Below, piece by piece: positions 50,689-61,942 of a stretch of DNA of 64,000 nucleotides (the first letter of the stretch is position 1; each line of letters begins with the position of its first letter). The DNA is from a virus, in IMG/VR virus record IMGVR_UViG_3300031707_000006, positions 20,499-84,498 of that record; one strand, given 5' to 3'. Made by a program: the position numbers and the translations under genes. The notes under the pieces were generated by a model. It made no database searches. It was given only the letters and a program-made list of their open reading frames with translations, and had not been told where the DNA came from.

Positions 50689-50933
50689 AAATCCCTATAG
50701 ATAAAGAAGTTAATCAACTTATTGAACTGCCTTTTACCATCTCTTATGTAATTAGAAAAAGAGCACAGGTGGATAGTTTAATGGAATTGCCCCGTGAACA
50801 ACGCCCAACTGATGAGTTACTTTGGAATGGATCAGCAGACGAAATTGATGCGTGGTTAGATAAGGTGATGCGTGGTAAAAATCCGGGGAAACAAGAATCG
50901 ACATTTATAATTTCAGAAAAAGATATTGAGTAA
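50638..50933 (+). CDS. T part of tail chaperone GT (frameshift extension)
   Basis: After -1 slippage translation continues as LARSNAFSALWAVSRALQIP and ends at 50933. The full GT protein would have 338 residues. A start at TTG 50685 was considered, but the slippery site and stem make fusion more probable. The T part binds tape measure, G the tube protein. Confidence 0.85.
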
Positions 50934-50935
50934 AT

Positions 50936-53900
50936 ATGACAGATGCATTAGATATCCTAAGACAAAAATTAATAGATATTTCCGCACAACTTTCTATAGT
51001 TAATACGAAACTTGGTAATGTAACCCAAGCGAGTATTGCATTTAATCCTGCAATCGGAAGTACGGGTCGTTGGCAAGGTGCAGGAGGAAGAACTATTTCT
51101 GGTGCAGAAATAAACCCCATTAATACTCTTGCTCAAAAAGCTGTATCCCAGGGACTGATGCAGGCCACAGTCCAGATTAGAGAAATGGGGAAACAAGCAG
51201 GGCTTTCTGGTAAAGAAGTTAATGAATTTGTTGGGAGATTAAAAACATTTTCTTCGGCGGACTTGTCTATTGGGACAAGAGATTGGATTAAGGATCTTCA
51301 ACAACTTAATATTGTTCTTAGTTCTACACAAGCAGAACTTCAAGAACTGATTGCACTAAGACAACAACTTAAAGCACCAACTAAAGGAACTCTTCCTACA
51401 ACTGAACCTGCACAACTTCTTGGTACTCCTATTTCAATTCAAGAAATAGATAAAATGCAGGCTCAACTTGAAAAAAGTTTAGGCCCCCAAGAAAAACTCA
51501 AAAAAAATGAGTTAGATTCACAACAACTGGCTAAAGCTAGAACTTTAGATCGCTATAAACAGGCATTTGCAATGTTGGATAAACAAGCTATATCTGTAGG
51601 ATTAGATCCATCTCAAATGAGGATACAAGCTGTTAGCCAATTAGTTACTGGTTATACAACATTTAATGCTACTTTGGGGGAAGTAAATGGGATTGCTCAA
51701 AAGGCGACAGTTACCATAGATCGTTTAGGGAATGCTACTGGAGATTCTCAGAGAAGATTTAGATCTTTTGGTGATGCAGTTAAAAGAGATATGGTTGAAT
51801 TCCTCAAATGGAGTATTGCTGCTGCTGCTATCTATGGTACTTTCCAAAAATTATCTCAATTAGTTGGGGTAATGATTAAGAACCAATCTGAGTTAGCAGA
51901 TATTACTATTGTGCTTGGTAAAGCACAATCAGATACTAATAAAATATTTGCTGATGCTGCGGATATTGCTAATATAACTGGTTCTTCTATTAATGGTGTT
52001 TTAGATGGATATAATCTAGCTTATAGGGCTACAGGGAATTTAGGCACTGCTTCAGAAAAAGCCGCCGTTGCAAATAAATTAATGGCGGACTCTTTAATTC
52101 TATCCAGCCTTTCTGGTATGTCTCAAGCAGAGGCATTAGATGCTTTAGTTGCCTCATTAAAACAAACAGGTTCATCTTTAACAGATGGTACTGCCTTAAT
52201 GGACAAATGGGTAAAAACCACCAGAGTAGCCAATGTTGATTTACAAACGTTAGCTACTGGTTTTGCTATAGTGGGGGATACCGCCGAAGCTGCTGGATTA
52301 AAAGTAGATGAATTAAATGGCCTATTAGCGGCAATTGCTGAAACAGGTATTGCCTCAGGTAAAGAAGTTGCTAATGCAGCCAGAGCGGTTATTTCTGGTT
52401 TTGAAACGGAAACAGCAAAAAAAGCATTAAGTACTTTAGGTATTGCTCTTGAAGATGCTTCTGGGCAAGCTAGAGCCTTTACCAGTATTATGGAAGAACT
52501 TCATGATCTCAGAATAACTGGTATTATTTCTGATCAAGAATTCTCTAAATTAACTTTAGCTTTAGGTGGTGGTTATCGTAGACAGGCTGTTTATTCTACC
52601 TTAATTGAAAACTATAATAGAGTTGGGGAAGTTGCTAAACAATCTGCAAGTGCTTCTGGAGAAGCTGCTGAGGCGTTATCTATTAAACTAAATACAGTAG
52701 AAAAATCTGTTGTAAAATTAGGAAATGCTTTTCAAGTCTTAGCACAAGGTTTAGGGTCTGAAAATGGCGCATTAGCTATGATTAACCTTTTAGTTAAAGC
52801 ATTAACTGGCTTAGTAAAAGTTTCTGGAGAATTTGGGAAATTAGCTGGGGGTACATTAATCCCCGCCCTGGCTACTTTAGGAACAATGTGGGCAATAAGT
52901 GGTAAAAATACAAAAATAGGCCAAATGGGACAAAGTTTTGCTAATCCATTTATTAGCGCTACTGGTGCAATAATCCCTAGTTGGAAACAAATGCCCGGAA
53001 CTTATGGAGAAAAAACTGGACAATTCCTACCTTCAGGCCCATCCAGAGCACAAACTGTTGGCACAAATATGGCAGCACTCACTGGTGGAGTATTATTGGC
53101 AGGTCTTTTACCAACTGTTATGAATACTTTAAATACAGGAAAAGTAGACCTTACAAAAGCTGGTGCTACCTTAGCGGGAGCTACTGCGGGAGGATTGGTT
53201 GGTTTATTAATTGGCCCTGAAGGTGCATTAGTGGGGAGTACAATTGGATCAATGGTTGGAGAAAGTTTTGTATCCTTCTTAGAAGCTAATAAATTGCAAG
53301 TTGCAAATGTATTTAAACAGGTTATCACTACACCAAAAACAGAAGGAGAAATTACTGTTGACCAGGCAAGAGTAAATACTGAAGTGGCATTGAAAATGTC
53401 ATTAGATGGATTAAGAATAGAACTCGGATCGTGGGCGGGTTTAAAAGGAAATGTACAACCTAGAGAAGAAAAGGATAGACTAGCAAAAATGCTGTTTGGC
53501 GAAAAATTCCAAACGGGGGCATATACAAATGAACAAAGTCAGATCATTAAATATGCTGGTTTATTAGAAAAAGGAGGTAGAAAAGATGAGTTAGCAAAAC
53601 TCATAGAGTTGTTACAATCTGCTGGTGGTGTTATGGGCTTGGGGGGCACTGAAGTAATAACTACTGCACAAAAAGAATTTCAAGAGAAATATGCACAATA
53701 CATTAAAGATGTGATTTCTAAAACAAATGTGGAAGTAACTAAAAATTTAGCTACGGGGGATATAACAAAAGCTGCTGCAAATGCTGCTACTTTAGCAATG
53801 TCGGGGTTTAATACTAAATTCGCATTATGGGGTACTACTCTTCGAGATTCATTTTTAAATATGGCAGATCAACAATTCACAGAAATGATTGCGAATATTG

Positions 53901-55288
53901 TTGCTTATTCCCCTACGGATGTACAAGAACAAATTAGTGCCTTTGTAAAAAGTGCTGAAACTGCTAAAGCCTGGGCTATTTTCCTTGATAGTATGGGTAA
54001 GAGTGCTGCTGCTGCAATGGCAAATCAAATTGCTGCAACACAAGTCCAATACGCAGGCCAATTAACTGCATTTGCAAATAAACAAATACTAACTGGAATT
54101 CCTGCTATGCAACAGTTAGATTTAAGTAAATTCGCTACTAAAGATATAGATAAAATCATACAAGGAATAATGCAGAACTATAAGGGGAAACTTACTACTG
54201 AAGCCGCATATGCTCCACAAGATAAATACACAATGGAACGTGTAGAAGCTCTTATGGCAGATTTGCAACCTTTTATGATGCTCACTGAATCAGGATTTAT
54301 AATTAGAGAACTTCCAGCATCTATTACATCCTCATGGGGAGATCTTCTAGAGGAAACTAAGAAACAAACAGGAATTATGGAACTAGGTTTAGGATACCAA
54401 TTGGGGGGAATGACTGCTGCACAATTTGCTTCCATTCAGGGGCAATATGCGGCGATTAGGGGTCAAATATTAGCTAGAGGAGGTACTTCGGAAGAAACCC
54501 CACAATTGGTTATGACAGACGATGGGCAATGGATTTCAGAAAGAAAGGATTGGAAAATTATTCAATATCTCTTAGGTCAAATTGCCGATAATACTAAGAA
54601 ACAACTGGAAGGTATTTATAATATGCCCGAAGGCGCTAACTTTTGGTTCCCATCTTCAGCACTTGCTTCTATTCAAAATGCTGCTGGTGGGGGTGGAATT
54701 ACATTAGATAATCTTCCGGGAGCAATTTCAGCAGGTATTAAAATGGCTGGTACTACTGGCCCCGGTATGGGTATGACAATAAATCCAAATGTCACTAACC
54801 CTATTACGAGTACATGGAATCCTCTTATACCTATGGGGCCATTCCAAAATCCAATCCCTCTAGGGGCAACTAACCAAACTTCTACACCGGGAAGTTGGTT
54901 AGATCAATTATTGAAGCCGGTTGGACCTCCTGCCCCTGAAACAACTTCTAACGAAATGTTTAGTAAAATATTGGACATGTTAACTACATTAAATTCAACC
55001 CTGTTTAAACCATCCTTTACTCCTCCTCCATCTGGTGTAGGTGGTACTCCATTTATGGGCGATCAAGAAAGTTTTGCAAATGCAATTAGTGAGGGGATTG
55101 GTGGAGTTCTTGGTTTAGGGAAAGAAGTTAAATTACCCACTTTAAATACGAAAATAGAACTTATGAGCACAATTCAATTGATTGCCGATGGGAGAACCTT
55201 AGCAAGTGTGGTCGCTCCCTGGTTAGGTGAATTTTTATCTAACTTTAATGGCTCTACTACCTCACAAACTCTTTCGGCTGTAATATAG
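50936..55288 (+). CDS. tape measure protein, TP901-1 type
   Basis: A 1450-residue protein. The core (DALVASLKQTGSSLTDGTAL ... AAIAETGIASGKEVANAARA) matches the phage tail tape measure TP901 domain; hydrophobic segments occur around residues 280-310, 620-660 and 745-775. The protein sets tail length and passes through the tube. At about 0.15 nm per residue, a tail of roughly 200 nm is possible by the usual rule. Confidence 0.93.
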   Translation: MTDALDILRQKLIDISAQLSIVNTKLGNVTQASIAFNPAIGSTGRWQGAGGRTISGAEINPINTLAQKAVSQGLMQATVQIREMGKQAGLSGKEVNEFVGRLKTFSSADLSIGTRDWIKDLQQLNIVLSSTQAELQELIALRQQLKAPTKGTLPTTEPAQLLGTPISIQEIDKMQAQLEKSLGPQEKLKKNELDSQQLAKARTLDRYKQAFAMLDKQAISVGLDPSQMRIQAVSQLVTGYTTFNATLGEVNGIAQKATVTIDRLGNATGDSQRRFRSFGDAVKRDMVEFLKWSIAAAAIYGTFQKLSQLVGVMIKNQSELADITIVLGKAQSDTNKIFADAADIANITGSSINGVLDGYNLAYRATGNLGTASEKAAVANKLMADSLILSSLSGMSQAEALDALVASLKQTGSSLTDGTALMDKWVKTTRVANVDLQTLATGFAIVGDTAEAAGLKVDELNGLLAAIAETGIASGKEVANAARAVISGFETETAKKALSTLGIALEDASGQARAFTSIMEELHDLRITGIISDQEFSKLTLALGGGYRRQAVYSTLIENYNRVGEVAKQSASASGEAAEALSIKLNTVEKSVVKLGNAFQVLAQGLGSENGALAMINLLVKALTGLVKVSGEFGKLAGGTLIPALATLGTMWAISGKNTKIGQMGQSFANPFISATGAIIPSWKQMPGTYGEKTGQFLPSGPSRAQTVGTNMAALTGGVLLAGLLPTVMNTLNTGKVDLTKAGATLAGATAGGLVGLLIGPEGALVGSTIGSMVGESFVSFLEANKLQVANVFKQVITTPKTEGEITVDQARVNTEVALKMSLDGLRIELGSWAGLKGNVQPREEKDRLAKMLFGEKFQTGAYTNEQSQIIKYAGLLEKGGRKDELAKLIELLQSAGGVMGLGGTEVITTAQKEFQEKYAQYIKDVISKTNVEVTKNLATGDITKAAANAATLAMSGFNTKFALWGTTLRDSFLNMADQQFTEMIANIVAYSPTDVQEQISAFVKSAETAKAWAIFLDSMGKSAAAAMANQIAATQVQYAGQLTAFANKQILTGIPAMQQLDLSKFATKDIDKIIQGIMQNYKGKLTTEAAYAPQDKYTMERVEALMADLQPFMMLTESGFIIRELPASITSSWGDLLEETKKQTGIMELGLGYQLGGMTAAQFASIQGQYAAIRGQILARGGTSEETPQLVMTDDGQWISERKDWKIIQYLLGQIADNTKKQLEGIYNMPEGANFWFPSSALASIQNAAGGGGITLDNLPGAISAGIKMAGTTGPGMGMTINPNVTNPITSTWNPLIPMGPFQNPIPLGATNQTSTPGSWLDQLLKPVGPPAPETTSNEMFSKILDMLTTLNSTLFKPSFTPPPSGVGGTPFMGDQESFANAISEGIGGVLGLGKEVKLPTLNTKIELMSTIQLIADGRTLASVVAPWLGEFLSNFNGSTTSQTLSAVI

Positions 55289-55300
55289 GAGAATGATAAT

Positions 55301-55672
55301 ATGGCATGGACGCTTGGAGGCACTCCTCTCTTTGTAACTAAATTAGGTAATCTTGCTACACAAGCAATTGCAAGATTACAACCATTAGCTTCTGGTACAT
55401 TATATCATTCCTTTGGTTATGAATTTTTAATCAAGAAACTTACTGCTTATGTAGTAGGTACTGATGATGAATTAGCATTAATTGATTGTACTAGAACTGG
55501 TAACGCTTACACATTATTGGGCCCGACTGGTTGGACTTGGGGGGATTATTATGTAAAATCGGCGAGTTTTGATATGCAAAATTCAATTTCACAAACTTTA
55601 ATAATAGATGCAGATCATGACTGTTTAGATCCAGTATTCGTTTGTGATTTGGAACTTTTCAAGCAGGAATAG
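55301..55672 (+). CDS. small tail protein (123 aa)
   Basis: A 123-residue beta-rich protein, right after tape measure. May act at the tail distal end, as do distal tail proteins in siphophages, but shorter. No motif identifies it. Confidence 0.5.
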   Translation: MAWTLGGTPLFVTKLGNLATQAIARLQPLASGTLYHSFGYEFLIKKLTAYVVGTDDELALIDCTRTGNAYTLLGPTGWTWGDYYVKSASFDMQNSISQTLIIDADHDCLDPVFVCDLELFKQE

Positions 55673-55680
55673 GAAGAATA

Positions 55681-56712
55681 ATGGCTAGAAAACTTTTTGC
55701 AGATATTCTTGGAATAACTAAACCACTTGTAGTATCTGTAAATAATTCACATAATAATGCTACCGCGATGGCGACAATAACCGCCGAGGGAACTTCTATG
55801 GACATAGGTGATCCTATTTCTATTGATTTAGGTTTTACAGACGATCATGCTAATATCTTTAATGGTTGGGTAAAAGGAGTAGATAGACAAGTCCCCGAAG
55901 ATGTTTATACAATTACTGCACAAGATAAATTAGTACAGGCAATTGATTATTTTATTGTTTCTGCAAGCCCAGATGCCCCCTATAATTATGGAAAAGGAAT
56001 TTCTGCTGAAGATTTGGTAGATAAAGTATTAACTCTAGCGGATGTACCTTTAACACATAGTTGTATTGATCCAACTTTTTTTACTTTTGGGGTGAATAAT
56101 GATGTAGAAGTTAATCTTGTTTCTTCTTATGATTATGCGAAAATGATTGCTGATATTGTAACTTGGGGGGTATGGTGTGATCGTGCAGGAAATATTCATT
56201 TTGAAAATAGAAAACCATTTGTAATGGGGGCTGATCCTGGACAACCGGGTTGGGATGCGGATACTCCAATTAATGCTGATCCCTATACGGATGTTATTAT
56301 AATAGATAATACTTATAAAAGAACTGAAAAAGAGTTAAGAAATAGGGTAGTAGTCTATGGAGAAGGTGGAATTAAAGCAGACAAAAAAAGGGCAGACTCT
56401 TATGATCCTTTTGATGATTCTTATAAACAAATTCTTCCTGTAGGTTTTTATAAATCAGTTGTATGCTCTTATGGGTTTATTGGTACACAAGCAATTGCAG
56501 ATGATATTGCTCAATATAATCTAGATAAATTAAATAAGATTACTGAACAAGTTGCTGTAACAATGGAGGGAAAACCAGAATTGGAGGCTAGAATCGTGAT
56601 TCGATTGAAGGAAGATATTACTGAAATACCGAATAGTTTATGGTATACTTACTCCGTGGATCACGCGTGGAGCAAGGATGGCTACGTTTGTATGATGGAT
56701 CTTCGCCGTTAG
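55681..56712 (+). CDS. tail tip/hub protein
   Basis: A 343-residue protein. Regions IGDPISIDLGFTDDHANIFN and VPEDVYTITAQDKLVQAIDY followed by ISAEDLVDKVLTLADVPL resemble phage late control D/hub proteins that cap the tail. The next gene begins with a similar segment, indicating that both belong to the tip complex. Confidence 0.65.
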   Translation: MARKLFADILGITKPLVVSVNNSHNNATAMATITAEGTSMDIGDPISIDLGFTDDHANIFNGWVKGVDRQVPEDVYTITAQDKLVQAIDYFIVSASPDAPYNYGKGISAEDLVDKVLTLADVPLTHSCIDPTFFTFGVNNDVEVNLVSSYDYAKMIADIVTWGVWCDRAGNIHFENRKPFVMGADPGQPGWDADTPINADPYTDVIIIDNTYKRTEKELRNRVVVYGEGGIKADKKRADSYDPFDDSYKQILPVGFYKSVVCSYGFIGTQAIADDIAQYNLDKLNKITEQVAVTMEGKPELEARIVIRLKEDITEIPNSLWYTYSVDHAWSKDGYVCMMDLRR

Positions 56713-56719
56713 GCAACTT

Positions 56720-59700
56720 ATGACCTCACCCGTAATTGTTATTACCCACGCTGGAACTAATATTATAGATTATGTAATTTCCTATGAGAGAAATAAATTT
56801 ATTTGTACTGGAATAGGTACTTTTAACTTCTCTATAACAGATAACTATCCAAATGCGATTATGGAATGGGATACAATCGTTTTAAGGGAAGCAGGTAGAC
56901 GAAAAGGCACATATTTTGTAGTAGAGACATCTAGAAATGCAATTACTGGTTTAATGGATATTTCTTGTCAAGATGGTTCTTTAAGATTAACTTCTTATTT
57001 TATTCCAGATATTTATAATATAAATTATGCAACTTATGCAAGATATTGGATTGAAAAGTTCCTTACCGAAGCTGGAGTAACTTATGAATTTAACACCGAT
57101 TCACAAGGAGCATTATTATCTGAAAACTTCGCTCTTGGGCCAGCATCTGCATATGAAACCATTCAAACTTTATTACAGAACTCCGGTTGGTATATGTATT
57201 TTGATGGGGATAATACCTGTTGTATTGGGACACTCACTGTAGATCTTACACACCCTGAGAAAACAATTCGTGCGGAGACTCTTATATCCTTTTTAGGTAA
57301 GAAAGATGATAAGATGTTAAGAAATCGTGTGGTTGTTTGGGGAAACTATGATCCAATAGAACAAATGTGGGTATTTGCAGATGTAACTCAACATACCCCT
57401 TGGGATCGTAGTGAGAATGATATTAGAACAACCGTTTTATCTAATGCGGGTGTTCGAGGTTATGGAACAGCTTATGCCTTAGCAATGAGACTTTTACAAG
57501 AACTTGCTAGGATAACCTATACCAAAGAATTAGAAATAGCGGGAGAAGTTAATTTAGATATTGGTGATGTAGTAAAATTAAAAATCAAATATCATCGTGG
57601 AGATTGTTTAGTAACATCTATTGGTTCAAGAGCAACATCAAATGGATTAATTACAACAATGACAGTAGATCAACGTTGTCCTAGACTATTTGGGTATGTA
57701 GAATATTTAGATTATGTTTATGTAGGTACTATAGACGGAGGTGTGTGGAGAAAACCATTAGACAGTAATGCATGGGAAAGTTTCTCAACGGGATTAATTT
57801 ATTGGAATGTTCCCGATTTAATTATCAAGAATGGAATTTTTGCGTGTGTAGCTACGGACATAAGTGCTGGAGGCTATGCTTTTGTTAATACAGATAGAGT
57901 AGCAGATTGGCATATATATTTCCCATTATCATTAATTGATGGAGAGGGAATATCTTATGCATCCACAGATTTTGAAGCAGTAGCGGTAGATATAGATGAT
58001 TATTCTAATAATATCCTTATCGGATATAGACTAAGAAGTCCCAGATTTGATGGGGAATTTCGCTCTTGGATAGTAGAAATAACGCCTGATTTAGAATTAG
58101 TTAGTGTAAGACAAATATTTATTATAGATCAAGACCATCAAAACTTTAAATTAATTGATGTAGATAAATATGCTGCTGAAAGATTGTGTACAGCAGAGGG
58201 GCCAGCAGCCTATGCACCATCTGATCCGGGATTTTGGGGCACAAGAAAAGTTCGTCTATTTACTGATCCTGATCCTAAATCAGTTGTATTGGGGCCACCA
58301 CCAGAATGTGAAACCTATGATGATCCTCTAGTAGAAGTAGTATCCCATCTTGGTGCATATTATGAAGATTCAACAAATATCGTAGAAGGAAATGCAATCT
58401 CTGGTTTTTGGTCTAGTGGTTGGTTAACCTATTTTACATATGATTACTTTATTGGTGAAACACACTATGGTATAGAACATCCTATTGAGTGGCCTATACA
58501 GTATCATAATCCTTTTTCTGGTGATCCATATCTATTTGCTAGAATGGTTTATAGGAAATCCTTTGAGGCTTTAACTGAAGAAACGGCTGAAAAAGATAGA
58601 ATGTATCATGTGTGTGATATGGTTAAAACTGGTGGGGAAGTATATTTATATCACCATCAAATTACTCCTTTAGTAGAAGGGAATTCATACCAAATTCAGA
58701 ATGTGGATTTAGCTACTACAGAAAATATAGTCTTATTTGGGGAACAAACCATAGATGGTGCTTTTGCATTAGCAGGAATGAGAATTCTTGTAAAAGATCA
58801 AACTAATGCCATAGAGAATGGAATTTATTATGTTCATGCCCTCGCTGCATGGTCTCGTTCTATAACTGTTGCTTTAGATGAAACTTTACAGAATGGAATG
58901 TTTGTAAAAGTAGATGCCGGTGTTGAAAATAGATGGACGGCTTGGCAAGTAGAATCTGAGGGTTGGAATACAATTGATGTAGATGAGATTAATTTTGCAC
59001 GAGTTCTGGAATTAATAGCAGGAAGTGCAATGCGTTGTGGGGGGGAATCTGAATTTTTTATAGAACTTCCCAATGATGGTTATTATACACCTGAATTAGT
59101 ACGGTATCCAAGAATGAGAGAAGGGATAATATATTATTTATATGATGGTCATGTAAATGTTGCTACTGATCCTAATAATCCCTTCACTGGAAAGGGCACA
59201 CATTATTTTAAATTAGTAAAATATGATATTCTAAATAGTGTTATAACACACGATGAGGCCTATCAATATGATTATGTTGCTGTTTGGAAAACAAATATAA
59301 AAACCCACTCTCCCACCCAATTAATTCCTGCTGGAACCGGGGTAGGATTTGCTTTCTTTTTATTTACTTGGTATCCACAATGGGAAAGTAAGTGCGAACT
59401 TTGTGTATTTTCATTCACTTTAGGTGGGATTTCAAATGCAGTTACTGAATTATGGAAAGCTCCAAATTATCCTCCTGGAGGGCCAGGATGTGCTGCTGAA
59501 ACTGTTTATGCAAGTATTACTGAAAACGCTATTGCATGGACGGGCACAACCATGCATGGAGAAAATCCTTCTATAACATCTTATGGAAAATTCAGAGCAT
59601 TACTTACATCTTCTCTTCTATATTGGTGTTGTCTTGGTTATGGGCAACCAGAAGCTTTTGAACAAGCCCAAACTTTAGTAAGTGGGAATATTGATTTTAG

Positions 59701-60781
59701 AAATTTGGGGATAACATCAATGGAAACAGCAAGGGGTTGGGTTCTTGAAAATTGTACTAGACAACCTTATGATAATTTAGATTATGTTGAGCTCGGACAT
59801 AACTACGGTTCTATCTTTCCTCTATATATCAGAAATGGATCTCCATATTATATTTATGAAAATTGGACAGTTTATGATGCAAAGAACATTACTGCGGATG
59901 GTGCAATAATTGGTTATTTAAATCATACTGGATTAATCTCTCCCCATCAAGATGACTTCGATAATGGTATCTATGTTTTTGATCATGGGACTAAAAAAAT
60001 ATATAAAGAATCTATAGATGGTACAACACTTGCAACACTAAATGTTGAAAACTATAGTTGGCCTATAACAACATTTACTAATAAAATGTTATATTCTAAT
60101 GGTTATTTCTTTTTTATCCATACAAGTTATAAATCACAAGTTGATAGTCATCATATTCTAAAATTAAAGGATGAATTACTATTTCCAGGAAAAAATCTTT
60201 GTTATTTACTACAAGAAAATAAAACTGTAGGCACAACCAGAGGTTTAGATTATGAAATTAAAGATTATGACTTCTATGATTTACAACTAGAGAATTCTCA
60301 AGAATTTCCTTTGGTTGCATGGACAGTGGGGAGTGGGTTGATTGTATATTCTGGTTGTGGTGGAGTAATGTATGGATTTCCGCAACATTTAAAGTATTAT
60401 AGTGTAGAATTAGATAATACGACCATTGCTGGTGAATTTAATGATGCTAGAATTTTTACAATTACGGGAGATTTTGTAACTGAAGCTGGAACATTAACTT
60501 CAACAAATGGTAGATATATTGGTGTTGCAGATAGAAACGAAAATACATTCTCTATCATATCGTCTGAAAGTCTGACAGAAGATGATTTTGTAACCTTAGT
60601 GACTTTCTCAGGTACATCAGGAAAATTGGAAACATCCAATTCTGTATATCCATATATATTTGCAAGTACCAGTGGGGTTTGTTTTTATCAAAGAACGCCT
60701 GGTTCTGGTGCATTTGTAGATTATTCTCCTGGTGGGTTATTTGGTGAAATTCAGACTATAAGAATTGATGATCGTGTGTAG
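56720..60781 (+). CDS. large tail tip protein with propeller and fibre-like domains
   Basis: A 1353-residue protein. Residues 1-330 are a hub-like domain (FICTGIGTFNFSITDNYPNA). Then YVYVGTIDGGVWRKPL and similar blades suggest a beta-propeller. Around residue 690 a typical tail-fibre segment LFGEQTIDGAFALAGMRILV then KDQTNAIENGIYYV is inserted. The C-terminus continues in propeller-like style. It probably joins the hub to receptor recognition. Confidence 0.7.
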   Translation: MTSPVIVITHAGTNIIDYVISYERNKFICTGIGTFNFSITDNYPNAIMEWDTIVLREAGRRKGTYFVVETSRNAITGLMDISCQDGSLRLTSYFIPDIYNINYATYARYWIEKFLTEAGVTYEFNTDSQGALLSENFALGPASAYETIQTLLQNSGWYMYFDGDNTCCIGTLTVDLTHPEKTIRAETLISFLGKKDDKMLRNRVVVWGNYDPIEQMWVFADVTQHTPWDRSENDIRTTVLSNAGVRGYGTAYALAMRLLQELARITYTKELEIAGEVNLDIGDVVKLKIKYHRGDCLVTSIGSRATSNGLITTMTVDQRCPRLFGYVEYLDYVYVGTIDGGVWRKPLDSNAWESFSTGLIYWNVPDLIIKNGIFACVATDISAGGYAFVNTDRVADWHIYFPLSLIDGEGISYASTDFEAVAVDIDDYSNNILIGYRLRSPRFDGEFRSWIVEITPDLELVSVRQIFIIDQDHQNFKLIDVDKYAAERLCTAEGPAAYAPSDPGFWGTRKVRLFTDPDPKSVVLGPPPECETYDDPLVEVVSHLGAYYEDSTNIVEGNAISGFWSSGWLTYFTYDYFIGETHYGIEHPIEWPIQYHNPFSGDPYLFARMVYRKSFEALTEETAEKDRMYHVCDMVKTGGEVYLYHHQITPLVEGNSYQIQNVDLATTENIVLFGEQTIDGAFALAGMRILVKDQTNAIENGIYYVHALAAWSRSITVALDETLQNGMFVKVDAGVENRWTAWQVESEGWNTIDVDEINFARVLELIAGSAMRCGGESEFFIELPNDGYYTPELVRYPRMREGIIYYLYDGHVNVATDPNNPFTGKGTHYFKLVKYDILNSVITHDEAYQYDYVAVWKTNIKTHSPTQLIPAGTGVGFAFFLFTWYPQWESKCELCVFSFTLGGISNAVTELWKAPNYPPGGPGCAAETVYASITENAIAWTGTTMHGENPSITSYGKFRALLTSSLLYWCCLGYGQPEAFEQAQTLVSGNIDFRNLGITSMETARGWVLENCTRQPYDNLDYVELGHNYGSIFPLYIRNGSPYYIYENWTVYDAKNITADGAIIGYLNHTGLISPHQDDFDNGIYVFDHGTKKIYKESIDGTTLATLNVENYSWPITTFTNKMLYSNGYFFFIHTSYKSQVDSHHILKLKDELLFPGKNLCYLLQENKTVGTTRGLDYEIKDYDFYDLQLENSQEFPLVAWTVGSGLIVYSGCGGVMYGFPQHLKYYSVELDNTTIAGEFNDARIFTITGDFVTEAGTLTSTNGRYIGVADRNENTFSIISSESLTEDDFVTLVTFSGTSGKLETSNSVYPYIFASTSGVCFYQRTPGSGAFVDYSPGGLFGEIQTIRIDDRV

Positions 60782-60789
60782 GATAAAAC

Positions 60790-61941
60790 ATGAGTTTAAA
60801 GTTTGAACAAACTGTCTTTGAAATATTTGGGAATGTAGTGCGTTACTTAAAAGCCCAACCTCTTAATCTAGGTGGGTATATGGCATCTGGTGGGGGCGCT
60901 GGAGGCCCTCCAGGAGGTTTTATTGGGCAACTTCCCCAAACCAGAGTCTCCTATGACCTTACAGAAGCAGCAACTTTGGCTGTACCTTTTAGTGGTGCAT
61001 CCCTTATAGATAACTTAAATCATATCCGGTATAGATTAGGCACTGTAGAGGGTAGTGGCAATATGGGAGTTGATGTTTATGAGGATGGTGCAGTTATTGC
61101 TGAAGGAATTCACGTTGTAAATTTTATAAATCATTTTGACATAGAAACAAGTGGGCCAGATGGTGTAACCATAGCACTATTATCTAGTGGAGTATTGAGT
61201 GATGTTACATATTCTGGAGTTTACGGAGAAAATTTAACTCCATATATAAATGGAGTTGATTCTCATTTTGATTTACTTGGCACGGTAAATGATAATTCTT
61301 TAGAAGTATATTTTAATGGTATTCGACAATCTACTTCAGAATATACATTAGATGGGGATTATCAAGGATTTACTACTACTTTTGTTCCCTTAGTTGATGA
61401 TACTCTCCAAGTAGATTATATAGAGGCATATACTGGTGCTTTTCACACTCATAGTCAATATGCTTCAGCTTCTGGGGTAATGACTGTAGAACAAGTTCTA
61501 GCTCTTATTGCTACTAAAGCTAATCTTGCTCATTATCATACTGTGAGTGACATAACAGATTTACCAGACCCTCTTACAATAAATCAGCAAATTGTATTCA
61601 CAATCGCAAGTAGTGGTTATTTAACATCTGGCGTAAAACCTTTAAGAATATATGCTCACGATGTAAATGATCATGCCACAATCTCTGAAATATTTGTTTG
61701 TTTTAACACTCCTCCTGCAACAACTGCTGTAAGAATGAATGTACTAAAAAATGGTTCAACAATATTTAATGCGCCCACTTATGTAACAGTGGCATCGGGA
61801 GCATATACAGGAAGTAAAACAACTGGCTTTTTAGATGATACTTTTGTAAAAGACGATTATTTCCAGATAAAAGTCGAACAGGGGGATAATGCTGCTTCTG
61901 ATATGACACTTCATATTAGATTTAGTTATGAGTTAGATTAA
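60790..61941 (+). CDS. tail fibre/receptor-binding-type protein (383 aa)
   Basis: A 383-residue protein with a Gly-rich linker (SGGGAGGPPGGFIGQ), a beta domain (LIDNLNHIRYRLGTVEGSGN), and a HTHSQYASASG/HYHTVSDITDLPDPL stretch typical for fibres. The C-terminus is a small beta domain. Host-contact role inferred. Confidence 0.65.
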   Translation: MSLKFEQTVFEIFGNVVRYLKAQPLNLGGYMASGGGAGGPPGGFIGQLPQTRVSYDLTEAATLAVPFSGASLIDNLNHIRYRLGTVEGSGNMGVDVYEDGAVIAEGIHVVNFINHFDIETSGPDGVTIALLSSGVLSDVTYSGVYGENLTPYINGVDSHFDLLGTVNDNSLEVYFNGIRQSTSEYTLDGDYQGFTTTFVPLVDDTLQVDYIEAYTGAFHTHSQYASASGVMTVEQVLALIATKANLAHYHTVSDITDLPDPLTINQQIVFTIASSGYLTSGVKPLRIYAHDVNDHATISEIFVCFNTPPATTAVRMNVLKNGSTIFNAPTYVTVASGAYTGSKTTGFLDDTFVKDDYFQIKVEQGDNAASDMTLHIRFSYELD

Positions 61942-61942
61942 T

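Noticed and set aside
50685-50933. Independent gene starting at TTG 50685 with 82 codons
   Set aside because: The slippery heptamer and downstream stem support fusion to the upstream chaperone; the TTG has no good ribosome site.
53002-53328. Minus-strand frame within the tape measure gene
   Set aside because: Antisense to a conserved structural gene, proline-rich product, no promoter or ribosome site.
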